A stretch of DNA of 64,000 nt from Quercus robur (GCF_932294415.1 NC_065542.1:50570942-50634941); one strand, 5' to 3'; positions 12,775-25,797 are shown, numbered from the stretch's first letter. The notes: generated from the letters alone by a model not told the origin. Program-made: numbers and translations.

Positions 12775-13375
12775 CCAAATACTTTTCCTCTTTTCAAAAT
12801 CAAATCTCATTCTTTCTCTCCCCAATCCTCACGCCACCATAGCCCCTGCTCTCACTCAAACCCCAACCCAGACAACCACTACTTAGCTGCAGCGTCTCTG
12901 ATGGCACAACATTTCCGAACATTGCAAGTTCCGACGAAACCAGCCTTTGTCTCATCAGAAAACCTCAAAATCTTCTTTTTCTAGCAAAACCATCCTATGC
13001 TGGAAGCTTTCTTGCTCCTTCCAACACCCTACAGTCACAAGAAGGTTTTTTTTTCTCTCTCTTTTTCTTTTCTGTATTTTCCCATCTTTTTTGTATGGTT
13101 TCCCCCCCCCCCCCCCCCACCCCAAAATTATAGATTAAAAAAAAAAAAAAAACAAAACAAACTCCAAATGAATGTTTGTGTAGAAAGAAAATTTGTACCT
13201 GTAAAATAAAATGTCTCGATGAAGATGGATGCACTTCTATTTTCTTAAACTATTATCAATCAATAGAATATACAATATACAGTAATAGGTTAATCTTTTT
13301 TTTTTTTTAAATGTTCTTTTGAATTAGATAAAATTTGGGACAGATTAAAGTTGGGGTTTTTTTCCACTTTTTTTT
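12775..13375 (+). repeat. Left copy of the long inverted repeat
   Basis: Matches the reverse complement of 19,617-20,231, including a coding-like stretch ending SSENLKIFFF and shared homopolymer positions. Contains a C run near 13,101-13,118. The reading frame changes between copies and looks like untranslated leader rather than protein. Confidence 0.7.
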
Positions 13376-13661
13376 GTTATAGTTTCATATGTAGAAACAT
13401 AAAGCTTCTTTCTTTGTTTGACAAAATCTTGCACCCGTCAATTTGGGGACAATTGAATGTACTTTTTTTAAAAAAAAATTAATTATTTACTCATACGATG
13501 GTTGATATTTTGGTCTTGAACAAGTTAATTTCGTGTGTGAAGGTTGTTGACCCCAATCCCATACTTTGTATTGCTTTAGTTGTGTTTACTAATGAAGGTA
13601 CTTTGAAGTTGTGTTGCATACTCTGTCCCAGATTAGTTTCTAACCTCAGTCCCAGACCTAA

Positions 13662-14001
13662 GGTCTGTTTGGATACTGCTTATTTTATTGAAAGCTGAAA
13701 ACATTGTAGCAAAAAATTATTAAATGTGTGAATAGTGCTGTGGAACCCATTTTTAATGAAAGTTTTGGTGAAAAAAGAGATTTATGGGTCCCATGAATAG
13801 TGCACGGGATCCACTGGAAAGCACTGTCCACCACTTATTTTGCTGGTCAAAGAGGTAGTGGGTCTCGTGTATAGTGCACGGGACTCACTGACAGTACTGT
13901 GTCCCATGTGAAATGTAGGTCTCAGTAAAAAATTAAAAAAAAAAAAAAAAAAAAAGGAAAACGCAAATGCAGCATGGAGAAACGCTATCCAAACGCTGCT
14001 C
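13662..14001. mobile_element. MITE-like repeat, ~340 bp
   Basis: Starts GGTCTGTTTGGATACTGC and ends with CTATCCAAACGCTGCTC, giving an imperfect inverted pair around the ATCCAAAC word. The interior repeats the phrase 'gtcccatgaatagtgcacggg'-like sequence in short inverted forms and ends in an A tract plus AACGCAAATGCAGC, a layout common to an abundant short transposon family in woody eudicots. Target duplication not clear. Confidence 0.6.
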
Positions 14002-15065
14002 TAGTCCCAAAAAACCCTAAGACTAAAATTACCCCAAATTGAAAACATTGAATTTGGCCTCTCCCTGAATTCCAGATCATGTGGAGAAAGGATTTTGTGT
14101 GTTCTCAAGTAATTTTTCTTACTAAATTTTTTCTCAAGTCTCTCACTTCACTGCTCTCACTGATTCCCACAAATTAATTTTTCTGCATGATTTACAAATC
14201 TCTAAATTAAATTCCAAATCTGTAACTGCATCTTCTTACCCAACTATTATTTTATTCTTCATTTCAACATACATGTGCATATGGCAATCTAAACTGAGGC
14301 AGTAAGCACAAAGAGTGACTTGACCATTCTTCAAATTTTTTTACTTTTAATTCCTTACCAGATTTGCTAGATAGTTTTACTTTCTTATATATTAATTTGC
14401 TATTTTTATGGTTCTTAGCACGTTGCCTTCTTTATCTTTTTCTTTGTACTTTTTAATCATAATTGTAGTGAAGTTTTATTTACCTATCCAAAAAGAAAAA
14501 AGAAAAATGAAAATCCGATATTGTTGTTGGCTATTCTAATTATTAATTTTTTGTTTCTTGTTGGATTATTATAAGGGTTGTCAACTATGTAAGATTTTTC
14601 ATTAAAGCGATGAAGATGTCAAATATGAGGCAATGGAATAAATTGAAGCTTTGAAGTATCAATCAATGATGGATAAATACAAAATAGTTGTGAAGAAGCT
14701 AAAGTAGGCATCAATAGGGTCATGGCTATTTTTTGTAGTTTGTTTTGGTGTATGATGGCAAAACAAAAGCAGCCTATATGTTGTTACCTTGATGTAACTT
14801 TTTGAATATTGATGCCAATAATAGTTATGTATCAGAAAATGTATCTTTATTTCAGTTTTTGGTTTACTAGACAATTGTAGATTAATGTTACCTTTTGTTC
14901 AGTTTATTTAGTTCAATGAAAATTTAGTTTTATGTTAACTTTGATAATCATTGGATACTAAAGACAAACGACACCAATGGTCCAACACCACTGATTAAGG
15001 CAAGTAAACAACACTGTTGCATTTTATATAATCTAAATTATAGGTATTGAGGCAAACAACAACAA
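14002..15065. other. No gene seen
   Basis: AT-rich non-coding interior of the candidate MULE; no conserved domain on either strand. Confidence 0.5.
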
Positions 15066-15454
15066 CACACCATATATAATCTAAATTCCAGAACCGTATC
15101 CAAAAAAAAAAAAAAAATCCTACTAAAGCTTTGACAGAATAAATATTTCATTTTGCAATGACATATTTTCAAGTTTGACAGAATAGATATTCCCATAAAA
15201 GTTTCCCATGCTATTGATGTAGCAACAGAGTCGTGTATATCACCTAAAGTTGCAGAATAACACACCATATATAATCTAAATTCCAGAACCGTATCCAAAA
15301 AAAAAAAAAAAAAAATCCTACTAAAGCTTTGACAGAATAAATATTTCATTTTGCAATGACATATTTTCAAGTTTGACAGAATAGATATTCCCATAAAAGT
15401 TTCCCATGCTATTGATGTAGCAACAGAGTCGTGTATATCACCTAAAGTTGCATA
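15066..15454. repeat. Tandem duplication, 195-bp unit
   Basis: Two near-identical units, 15,066-15,260 and 15,261-15,454, differing mostly in the length of an internal A run. On the minus strand the unit encodes TLGDIHDSVATSIAWETFMG and what follows, which may be a remnant of the surrounding element's coding region, but I could not assign it. Confidence 0.85.
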
Positions 15455-15464
15455 ATTATATTAA

Positions 15465-18400
15465 CTAGTCGCTAACCCATGTGATGCACGGGTAAGTTCT
15501 TATAGAGTTAACCTGCACGGTGGAGTCGTACCATGGCAGCTAGAGTTTGTTCCTAAGGTTGGACTAAAAATTGTCAAAATTGGAATTTTGAACTTTTCAA
15601 GTGCCAATATTTTAGAGCATCTTGCTGGCTCTTTCATTGAGGCACCATGTCATTTGAGACAACAAAGTAACTATTATGAGAATTTGATAAGAGAATTCTA
15701 TATTGCATTGAAAGAAAATGAATGTACATCAAGTATTTATACAAAGTCTGAGAGTAACTAACTTCTTACTAACTCCACAATATACGAATCTAGCCTCTAC
15801 AACCAATCAGATTAATAAATGTGTATATAAATAATAACTATGAATTAAACTAATCCTAAAGTACAAGTAGTATAGCTGTTTTAAATATAAACACTATCGT
15901 TTATATAGTCACGGCTACAATTCTTTCATTGCTTTGTTCTGATACTCTACCCTGAGTCAACAGCTACAATCCAAACTTGCTCGACCTTCAACATGAGTCC
16001 TTGATCTTGTCCTTCTGATAACTATGAAACATCATTGGTTTCTTTGTCTTAATGGAATTGTCCAGGTGTGTGTAAAGATTGACAAAAACACAAAAGCTTA
16101 AAAGAAAATACTGACCTCACATAGATATGGAGAGTGCCACCTAATTGAAATATAAAAAAGTAACAAAACCCAGAAAATGAAAATTCCAAATAACAATTCA
16201 AGTAGAATTTGACCTTCTAGGTTTATACTTCTTTGACCCACATGAACTGCACTTGCACATAACTCTAAGATGGGGGGAATATAAAATAATAAAGAAGCAT
16301 CTTAATGAATCCTTAATGATCTCAGGTAGAACATTTTGTCCACTATTTTCTAAAGACCTACTTAAAAAATTGTCACAAAATTAGGCTTAAAACCTGATGA
16401 TAAACTCCTTAGTCTATAAAGTCAAATATACAATTGCCCCAAAAATCAACTGGAGGGAAAAGAATTGTACCCACACACAAAAATAGGATAGACATACTTC
16501 ACATTTGGCTGGTATTTTTCTGAAGCAATGACTCATAATTAGACTTTGCTTTACAATCTGCGCAATAGTAATCTACATTCTCTAGATCCTTTAAACCATA
16601 CACAAGTTAGTGAATAAACACATATGACAGGAATAGAAATTGACATCACAATTCATAAATCAAGTGTATTAAGCACACCTTGAAAAGCTTGCTGGAAATA
16701 TTCTCACACTCGGCATGCACCCAAACATTACAACCCCATCACAACATACTTGATCAACATCTCTAAAAGCACAAAACATTGTAGAAGCTTACCCAAACTG
16801 TCTTTAACTAACCAAGTTCCCCTAGAGTTCTATGTACTATCTACATATAGAAAGAAGCCAAATGTTGCATAGTTGAAGATCCAAGCCAACAGATCAATAA
16901 TGTATGTCCATATATATACACTATAAGGGAGAAAAATTCTCTAGTAATCCCAAATGAAAGATTGAATCTTATCCTGGAAAAGTATATATGATTTTGATTT
17001 AAAGTCACCATAGTGAAACAAAACAATTCACATTAATGTTCCTATAAAACTGAACATGGGGTTCACTTCATTATGATATCTAGAAATTGAACAGTACATT
17101 TATAAAGCTGATATGTAGTAAACATTGCATATATCTCAAACAAAAAAATTAAGAAACAAACATACCTAAGAAGAATGAGCGACTTTAATTTAGAATATTA
17201 TTCTCCACAAACAGTAAAAGTAAGACATTGAAAGCATAATTACCACTACCGCGGAGGAACAACCAAGTTTCTCCATCAAAAAAAGTTCCTGATGCAAATT
17301 TGGCAGTAACTATAACATTTGAAGGCAATGAACAATAAAACTACAACAAAAAGCAAGCCTTACTCCCAAAATTTTGAGTTCAGCTATGAATCCTTAATGA
17401 ACATAAATTTTGAATAAGAATAAGAATACCATAACACTTATACATAGCAAAACAGAAAAGTTTGGAAAAACTTGGGTCAATCGGACAGATTATGCATGTG
17501 TACATACATATATGTTATAAAGGAACTTGATTTTTTTTTTTTCTTTCAACCTGTACAGATTCAGGTACAGAATTGAGCATTTGGACAAGTCCTATTTTGG
17601 CCTCAATCAAGCATTTGGAAAAAAAATTCAGAAATAAACACACAGAGAGTAGGCTTTCCCAAAAATGAAAACCCAGATAGTAATTTAAACTTTCTCACAC
17701 TCATAAATTGATAAAAAAAACACCCACGTCATCACTTCAAAACACATCCACATTTTAATGACACCAAAACCAATTGTCAACAAAGCTCATTCTATTTAGA
17801 CTTTCACAGATTTGCCCATCCGATTATCTTCATTCTATTTTTTCTATTGAAGTACTATCTGACTCTATTCCTAAACTGAATCAGCCCTGTGACTCTTTTT
17901 TTCCCCATTCAATACATAGGAAGCAATTTTCAATTATTTGACATAAACTTTCTAAAGTCAGGTCCCTTTTTCAGTTTGGCTCAGGAATTTCGTCAAACAC
18001 TTTGAGGGTGAAGGGTTGGGATTCTATTCTCTTCAGCCACACTCTCAAGTGGGATTGTTCTGCCTCGGGGTGTTGGGGCTTCTTTGATTTCAATCAAAAT
18101 ACAGCCAAACGTAACCCTAAATCATACTTAATAGCCAAAAACAATAGAACAAAATTAAAAACTTACTGGTAATGTTTCCAGAGAAGTGACGGTGGTTGTG
18201 TGAGAATCTGAGTGGTGGCCATCTGTAGCGGCGATTCGTAGTGGTGGCCATCTGTAGCAGCGACGGCGACGAGGGAAGAATCTGAGTTTTGGGTTTTGAT
18301 TTTGGAGGAAGGAAAGGGTGAGTTTTAGGTTTAGGGAAGGAGATGTTTTAGTGTGTGAGGCTGTGAGCAAAGAAGAGACGCTGCTGGTTTAGGGAAGGAA

Positions 18401-18571
18401 AGGGTGAGCTTTATTTTTTGGTTTTGAAAGAGTTATCGGGTTTTGTGGGTTTTGTAACGGGGAAAAAATTAGGTTTAATTTTAAATCAAATTTAAAAAAA
18501 AAAAAAAATTAAATGCTGACGTGGAAAATTGTGGAAGTTTCAAAAGCTTCGGTTTTATATATATATATAGA
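15465..18571 (-). mobile_element. Non-autonomous Helitron, 3,107 bp
   Basis: On the minus strand it starts TCTATATATATATATAAAAC, continues ACCGAAGC and CCACAATTTTCCACGTCAGC, and ends ATGGGTTAGCGACTAG. A 3' hairpin with accc/gggt stem lies at 15,475-15,493 just before the CTAG terminus. It sits exactly between A and T with no target duplication, as Helitrons do. The 5' region shares sequence with the elements at 51,888 and 63,829. The interior has no Rep/helicase and no domain I can name; a minus-strand leader-like stretch at 18,155-18,370 could be a captured fragment. Confidence 0.8.
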
Positions 18572-18599
18572 TGACAAAAAAAACAATTACATAATTATT

Positions 18600-18965
18600 T
18601 GCGGGTACATAATCTATATCACCTAAAGCTCCAAAACTATCACCACCAAATGCATGTGGATTACATAAAACAGATTATTGTTAATGCCTAGCTATATGTT
18701 CTCAAATCATCCAAGGTTTGTTCTTTTTCTTGGCCTGCATACTTTGAATTTGAATCTCCAGCACTTGTGGCAACAGCTATTATAATGTATCCTACATTAT
18801 ATCACACAAAACAATACATAAGCATCAAAATATTTACCCCCTAAAAAATAAAAATAACTTAGAGCACAAAGCTAACCTTGCCTCATTAAGATTTCCTAAA
18901 CCTTCCCCCACGATGAATCTCAAAATTTAAATCATCTTCCTCCATGTTGTTGTTGTCTCTGCTCT
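18600..18965 (-). pseudogene. MULE transposase N-terminal remnant (tentative)
   Basis: Minus strand: an ATG at about 18,945 opens MEEDDLNFEIHRGGRFRKS then a stop; the HRGGRF word after a hydrophobic strand is what PB1-like domains of plant MULE transposases show. Further downstream (about 18,700-18,785) a stretch behind a GTAG acceptor reads AVATSAGDSNSKYAGQEKEQ and TLDDLRTY. No zinc-finger (SWIM) or DDE core is present in the window. Assignment rests on short words only. Confidence 0.35.
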
Positions 18966-19616
18966 GTATTAAATATTAGGTTTTAGTAGGGAAAAAAAAA
19001 AAAGCTTTCTCATAGGCTTTTGATAAATTACCACTAAGAGTAAATAAGAATAATAAGCTTCTGAACATCATAACCATCAACTAATAAGTAATAACAATCA
19101 AGTATTTGTAAGAAAACCCATTAGTTTGGTCAATTTCTTTACTGTCTTTAACAAAAGCAATTCATTATTCAATCCAAATCGTCAAAGAACAATTTAATGG
19201 TATGCTACAACTAACATATGCAAACAACTTAAGCTTATCAACAATGCAATTAGAATAGTTAAAGAGAAACAACATTGCCCCGAAAACTAACATCATGTAA
19301 ATTTACCACAGATATTAAGAAGAACACTAAAGCCCACTTCAAGAGCTTTTGTCCGGATATTATAATCCAAATATTATAATGAATTCATACACTTCAAATA
19401 AACTTGTTCAAGACCACCGTATCATCAAACTTAATCATCGTGTAAATCTAACCATTTTAGAAGGCAACACCATCACAAGGTAGAATCCAATCATCGTCTC
19501 CCATACTATAAGCAACCTTTGTACCTTGGCATAAACAAAAAATAAATTGATCAAGTAATTATCATATTTCATTACCACCAAAAACTATTGATTTATGTTC
19601 TCCCCAAAAACTACAT
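18966..19616. other. No gene seen
   Basis: AT-rich, no domain. Likely leader/intron side of the tentative transposase. Confidence 0.45.
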
Positions 19617-19655
<39 letters not shown>

Positions 19656-20231
19656 GGGAAAAAAATCCCAACTTTAATCTGCTTTAAAAGAACATTTAAA
19701 AAAAAAAAAAAAAAAAAAATTAACCCATTACTGTATATTGTATATTCCATTGATTGATAATAGTTTAAGAACAAAGGAGTGCATCCATCTTCATTGAGAC
19801 ATTTTATCAAACAGATTCAAATTTCCTTTCTACAAAAACATTCATTTGGAGTTTCTTTAGTTTTTGTTTTTTTTTTTTTTTTTTTTTTTCAAATCTGTAA
19901 TTTTGGGAACAAGAAAGCATACAAAAAAGATGTGAAAAAAAAAAAAAAAAAAAAAAAACCTTCTTGTGTCTGTTGGGTGTTGGAAGGAGCAAGAAAGCTT
20001 CCGGTGTAGGATGGTTTTACTAGAAAAAGAAGATTCTGAGGTTTTCTGACGAGACAAAGGCTGGTCTCGTCGGAACTTGCAATGTTCGGTAGTTTTGTTC
20101 TGCCGATGACGCTGTAGCTGGGCAGTGGCTATCGAGGTTAGGGTTTGAGAGAGAGCAGGGACCATGGTGGCGTGAGGACTGGGGAGAGAGAGAGAATGAG
20201 ATTTGATTTTGAAAAGAGGAAAAGTATTTGG
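19617..20231 (-). repeat. Right copy of the long inverted repeat
   Basis: Reverse complement of 12,775-13,375. Holds long A tracts (19,618-19,652; 19,698-19,719; 19,937-19,958) matching shorter ones in the left copy. Its outer end is cut by the LINE tail. Confidence 0.7.
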
Positions 20232-22399
20232 TTTTTGTTTTTGTTTTTGTTTTTGACAAAATGATAGAAATATATTGATAAAAAAAGAAAAACTACAAAG
20301 TGAGAAAAAACTGAGGAGCTAGGACAACTGTAAAGCCATCATCCACTGGCATCTAGCTTCAACAGCCAAAGAAAGGATAAAACAAAATAAAACTATAATT
20401 AAAACCAAGAATGAAAACTTAGCCTGGGGGAAGAGTACCAGCCAACCGCTGATATTCTTCAAGAAGAGAAGTTGCCGAGTGGACTATCATATCAGGGTGG
20501 GACTGTAAATGGTCAAAGTGGAAACAATTTCTAGCGTTCCAAAGGGACCACGATATCATTACCCAAACCTCCAATTCCTCCCGAGAAAGCTTGTCCATCA
20601 TCTGAGTGACCAAATCGAAAAACTTTACGGCATCTGAGCTACTTTTCTGAAGTCTCCCACGCACCAAAGCCCAAGCATTCCGAGCTAGAGGACAGTGCCA
20701 CAAAATATGACAAATTGTCTCATCCTGCTGGTTACAGATTGTACACCTTGGATCCACTTGCCCCTTTTTCCTAGCTAAGTTCACTCTAGTAGGGAGGATA
20801 TCAGAACAAGCCCGCCACAGAAACATTCTAAACTTTGGAGGTATATTCAACTTCCACACTTTCTTCCACACCAACCTGTGCCTCCCTGCTCGTGAGTGTT
20901 CCCCTCCAAAAGGCTGCTGTAACCGAAGAGCCACTCGGTAAGCAGATTTTACCATGAAGTTGGGAGCTTTATTCTCAGACTAGCAAAGCTTGTCCCTCGA
21001 ACTCAAATCCCCTAGTTTAATACTTAGAATCTCACCCCTTGTAACCTCATTGAACACATCCTGAATTAGCACCCGGTTCCATTGTTTGGTATCTGCATTA
21101 ATTAAGTCACACACCCGGAAATTTCGGTCAGCCCCAGGCCGAAAACAAGGAGGGTGGGGAAGCCATTTATGGCTTTCTACTCCTATGGTGCACCCATCTC
21201 CGATCTTCCAAGCGGATCCTTCCTGGATCATGTCCCTTGCCTGAAGTAAGCTTCGCCAAACGAACGAAGGACTCGATCCCAGCTCAGCCTCCATAAAAGA
21301 ACATGTGGGGAAATATCTAGCTTTGTAAACATGATAAAACAGAGAATGTGTTTCCTGAACAAGCCTCCAAGCCTATTTGGCAAGCATTGCCAAATTAAAA
21401 GCATTAATGTCCCTAAAACCCATTCCTCCCTTGTCCTTTGAGTTGCAAAGCTTGCGCCAATTGATCCAGTGTATCTTTTTCTCACTCCAAGTCTGACCCC
21501 ACCAGTAATTGGACATAGCCAAGTTGATGCTCTCACAAACTCTCTTGGTGATACGAAACAAGCTCATTGAGTAGGTTGGGATAGCTTGTGCAACGGTTTT
21601 TAACAACACCTCATGTCCGGCCTTAGAAATATACTTTTCTTTCCAACCCATGACTCTCTTGGTGATGCACTCCTGAAGCTCCTTAAACGTTGCAACTTTT
21701 GATTTAATGCCAATCATTGGTAAGCCCACATACTTCTCACAGTCATTCATCACTTGAGCTCCTAACAACCCACATATTTCTTCCTTAACTTCATGTCGTG
21801 TATTTCGACTAGAAAAAAAGGTTTGTTTTCTGACAATTGATCACTTGCCCAAACGTGGCCTCATATCGAGCAAGCACTACTAAAAGATTTCTACAATCTG
21901 AAGGTGTTGCCTCACAAAATAGTAAACTATCATCTGCAAATAGAAGATGAGAAATCTGCACTCCCCCCCCCCCCCCCCCCCACGACAAGATGGAATAGCA
22001 TGCAGTTGATTCATATTGGTTGCTTGTCATATAAGGGAAGATAGACCTTCAGCACAAAGCAAAAAAAGATAAGGGGACAAGGGGTCACCTTGCTTAATAC
22101 CCTAGGTGGGGGTGATAAAACCTTTTGGTGCTCCATTTATGAGTATCGAGTATGTTGCAGTACACACTGTGTCCATGACTAGTTCAACCCAACTCTCAGG
22201 CAAACCCGACTTAAGCATAATTTGCTCGAGAAAATGTCATTCCACCCTAACATAAGCTTTACTAATGTCTAACTTTACCTCCATATGCCCAATCTTCCCT
22301 TTTCTATGATTCCTCATCTAGTGTAACATCTTAAAGGCCACTGTAGTATTATCTGTGATCAATCTTCCTGGTAATGCACTTTGGGCATCAGATATAACA
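20232..22399 (-). mobile_element. 5'-truncated L1-type LINE
   Basis: Minus strand. At 20,419-20,955 lies the zf-RVT domain (CTICNQQDETICHILWHC) of plant LINE ORF2. Before it, 20,980-22,390 holds reverse-transcriptase fragments including HLLFADDSLLF, the catalytic FADD box, and GIKQGDPLSPYLF. The endonuclease and ORF1 are absent: the coding sequence is cut at 22,399 where an LTR starts. The 3' end carries (CAAAAA)n-like repeats at 20,232-20,256 in place of a plain poly-A. The reading is broken by stops in place of conserved residues (for example TAG for Trp before SENKAPNF at ~20,980, TAG before AWRLVQET at ~21,373) and at least one frameshift near 21,790. An 18-base C run lies at 21,962-21,980. 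Confidence 0.8.
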
Positions 22400-23082
22400 T
22401 GTTGAAATATACAACATACAGATCTAAATATAAGCAATAACACAAATAGATATGATAGGCAAAAGAAAAATATAATATATAAGAAGAAATCTGCAAATAA
22501 TTAAAAACTCACAGACCAAATGCGTAAAGAATGAATGATTCAGATCAAGTCTTGTGTTTGACACCATCTCCTTAAAGCAGATTTCGCCCCTCACACAATC
22601 ATTGTGGTGCTTTGAGAATCACAGACGTCTGCCTCCCAGGATAAAATGATCTACAACACGAAAACGAAGCACACAAGGTCGTGCTCTGCAAACTACTTAA
22701 TGTCTCTTTCTCTCTCTTTGACACAAAATGAAATGCACAAAATATTCTCACTGGGAGAGTTTTCTGAAAAGTAGTTTATATGAATGAGGGACTATGACAT
22801 ATTATACGTTACTGAATAGGCACTCTATATCAGTAATAATTGCTGTGCACAGACTAACTAACTCAACAAATTAAAATAATAAAATATTATTATTTGGACA
22901 AGTAGGCCCTGTCCACATATGCCAAAAGCTCAACCTAATGCCCAACTCATGAGCATATAAACTCATATATTATCTCTTTCCTTTCCTATGTGGGACTCAA
23001 GATTTTTACCGCTTTTAATAACATCTTCAAGTGAACATAGAAAACATCAATTTCTTATTCAATCCATACTATTTTTCCAACA
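22400..23082 (-). repeat. LTR of an unassigned LTR element, inserted in the LINE
   Basis: 683 bp from TG to CA; on the minus strand it starts TGTTGGAAAAATAG and is preceded by GTTGGGGAT, a polypurine-like tract, so it is the 3' LTR of a minus-strand element whose interior lies to the right. The flanks do not match as a target duplication, so it is not a simple solo LTR. Confidence 0.55.
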
Positions 23083-24327
23083 ATCCCCAACATGAATAGA
23101 AATTGATAAACACAATGCAAATGCTGATGCAGACACAAAAAGAGTAGAAGAAAAGTTATTATATCGAGAGAGGTGGCTTGTGGCTTTGAACCTTCCTTTG
23201 TGAAAGACTATTGGATATACTAGCTAATCAGTGAACACGATGTTTATGAACTGTTAGCCATTTGTGTATACCAAGACAATAGAATTCACACAGCTCCTTT
23301 TCGAACATATTTCGTTATAATAGTTGTGTTCATTTCGACCTTGAACATATCCTAGTAAATTCATGAAGTGCTTTAGAGAATTCAGCCTTAAAAAATCTCA
23401 TGGAAGCGGCCCACTTCACACTTATATAGGTGACTCTTATTAAGAGTATCCTACTATACCCTACTTGGAATTCCAAGATATAAGAATTATTAAAAGCAAA
23501 GCTTACCCTGAACATCGCTTACAGACATCACTATTTCATCATAGGAATGGGTGGGAGATGTTATCTCCATAGTGATAAAAATTAGTCCCCACAATTTTGT
23601 TGTCCCTTTGAAAACCTAGATCTTGGGATCTTCAGTCAACTAGGTGGGGTTACCGTCATGGAAACTTTAGGTTATAGGCTTTAACCCTATTCCACCTCAA
23701 TGAGCAGTTTACTTGCTCTCCACATAAACAATTGATTATAGATCCATTTTATAATCTGGAAATACCTCCATTTGAGAGCAACTGCCTCATGGTATTGTCT
23801 CTGATGAATATGTCAAGTCCTACCATCACTATGTATACTACCAAGACAATTAATTGGTAATTACACATTTAGAAATAGGTAGCATGTTTTTCATGTCATT
23901 GTTTTGTATCTCAATCAAAACCTCTTTAAATAAGCCACCTTCTTTTTAAGAAGACACCCCCACATTTAAAGAATTATAAAAAAGTTATTTGACCTTTCCA
24001 TAATTCACAGTGTCTTACATATTTTCTTTGAGGCAACTAGTTACATAGTTTCTTTCATTCCTCCTTTGTTTTGTCCAAATGGATTGCACCATTCGCTCCA
24101 CACATCACCGTTTTGCAGAACCATTTCAATTCCACTCAATGTTATTAATGATCATAATCACATACATTCATTAAAAGTACAATATAACATTAAGTCAGCA
24201 AATAGTTATTGCAAAGATACTATTTCACAAAACAGTGAATACACATGATGGCCAATCCAGTTCAACACGTCCATAAAAGGTTTAAAGTAATATACTAGCA
24301 TTGATTTATATTACAAGTTCACATGGC
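23083..24327 (-). other. Non-coding interior attributed to the LTR element
   Basis: No coding domain on either strand. The text continues from the polypurine tract next to 23,082; no 5' LTR is seen before the MITE at 24,331, so the element is incomplete here. Confidence 0.4.
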
Positions 24328-24330
24328 TTA

Positions 24331-25549
24331 GAGCATCCACAACAGTGAAGCTAAAAATTTAGCTATTTGGCACCATAAAAAGTTACTTTATCTATTTTAC
24401 CTACTCACATGCTGCAACAGTGGTTCCATTTTATCTTTCAACACAATAAAATAATATATCCACTACAATAAACAACAATCACAACCACTGCAACCACTAC
24501 TGCTGTCACTACAACTGCCACCACCGCCGCTACTACTGACTCTTCCACCGCCGCCCCCCCACTGCAGTGATATTTTTTTACCACTTCAATTTTTTTTTTT
24601 TTTTTGAGAAAATTTACCACTTTAATTAAATATCCCTTCTTTATTTTTTTTCTTTATTATTTTTTATTATCTCTTTCTCTCTCTTCCTCTCTGTCTTTTT
24701 CTCTTTCTCTAAACCAAGATGAACCAACAAATGATCGAACTTCCACTCTTTCTTCTTACCTCAGCAAACCCACTGCCACCTAAACCCCCACATCACAACC
24801 CAGCCATAGCCACCTCCAAATCGTTGAGACCCACGTCTTAGCCGAGTCGCACTATGGAGTCTGCAAGGAATAGTTCCAACTCGGATCTGAGGCTCGCAAA
24901 ATGCCTTGATCGGTTTGCCAGCATGAGTTACCGAGCAAGTGAGAACGAAGCTAAAACCAGAGCAAGGTTGAGATTGCGATTGAGTCGGAGGAGACGATGG
25001 GATTAACGATTTAGAGGTTACCAAGAGGTGGGTTTATGGGTTGTGCCATGGGTTTGTGATCTCTCTCTATTCTAATTGATCTGCCATGGGTTTGTGTTTT
25101 GTGGTGGTTGTATGGAATTTGGACCGGCATTACTTCGATCTTTCTCTCTATTCTATCTCTGTGGGTTTGTATTTTGTGGTGTTTTGTGATGTGGGTTTGG
25201 TAGATCGGCGTTGTTGGTGGTCCGATCCAGTGTTTTTCTAGTGGCTGGGTGTCTGACTCGGTGGGTTTAATATGGATTTTATGAGTACCACCACCGGCAA
25301 GCTGGTCGGCGAAGCAGAGAGGAGATAAGGGATGCCATAGAGAGAGGACAAAAGAAAAAGAGAAAATATGATTTTAATGAGAGAAGAGAGAGAAATTTAA
25401 TAAAAAAATTATTATTTTTTTAGCTTCTTGCAACAATGCACAGCCATAAATAGTTGTGCATTGTAGCAAGAAACTAAAAATTTTTACCTTTAACTCTACT
25501 GCTGTAATGTGGATTTTTGTATTTTAGTGGTCCATTGTTGTGAGTGCTC
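24331..25549. mobile_element. Harbinger-like MITE, 1,219 bp
   Basis: Ends GAGCATCCACAACAGTG and (reverse complement of right end) GAGCACTCACAACAATG are imperfect inverted repeats. TTA flanks both sides (24,328-24,330; 25,550-25,552). The interior includes a CT-rich tract near 24,650-24,710 and a GC-richer coding-like stretch around 24,760-25,030, which may be captured host sequence; I cannot name it. Confidence 0.8.
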
Positions 25550-25557
25550 TTACTAAA

Positions 25558-25797
25558 GCATATTAAATGATCTAACAAATCTAGCCTGTCAACTTAGATA
25601 TCTACGCCATTTAATTTTCTTTTCCTTGCGATAATATGCCACTTTTTTCAAAAAGTAGTCAAACGAAAAAGTGTAAAAAAACATATGCACAGTTAAAGAG
25701 AAGCCAAAATAATAATCAATTAATTCTAGATATATAACATCAATCACATCTAAGCCATCTAGTCACTATGTAATGTCAGAATATACAAAGGATCTTT
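25558..25797 (+). repeat. Duplicated segment, left part (paralogue near 34,935-35,570)
   Basis: Matches 34,935-35,090 and 35,455-35,575 (shared words such as acaaatctagcctgtcaac and ctatgtaatgtcagaatat). With 27,822-27,940 it forms one duplicated locus into which the palindrome inserted. Confidence 0.75.

Larger units (their letters stand above)
12775..20231 (-). mobile_element. Candidate MULE with ~0.6 kb terminal inverted repeats
   Basis: 12,775-13,375 and 19,617-20,231 are inverted copies, roughly 90% alike by eye. Between them the minus strand holds small coding-like remnants, among them MEEDDLNFEIHRGGRF at about 18,896-18,946, which resembles the PB1-like N-terminal domain of plant Mutator-like transposases. 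The right repeat would then be the promoter side of that transposase. The right outer end is lost to the LINE at 20,232, so no target duplication can be read. A MITE, a tandem duplication and a Helitron sit inside. Two independent opposite insertions of another repeat would also explain the inverted pair. Confidence 0.45.

Noticed and set aside
12995-13234. Overlapping coding-like stretches around the C/A runs on both strands
   Set aside because: Their length comes from homopolymers and low-complexity sequence; the inverted copy at 19,779-20,009 keeps the DNA but not a consistent protein.
24438-24620. Valine-rich 60-codon frame
   Set aside because: Produced by ACC/ACT trinucleotide repeats within the MITE at 24,331.
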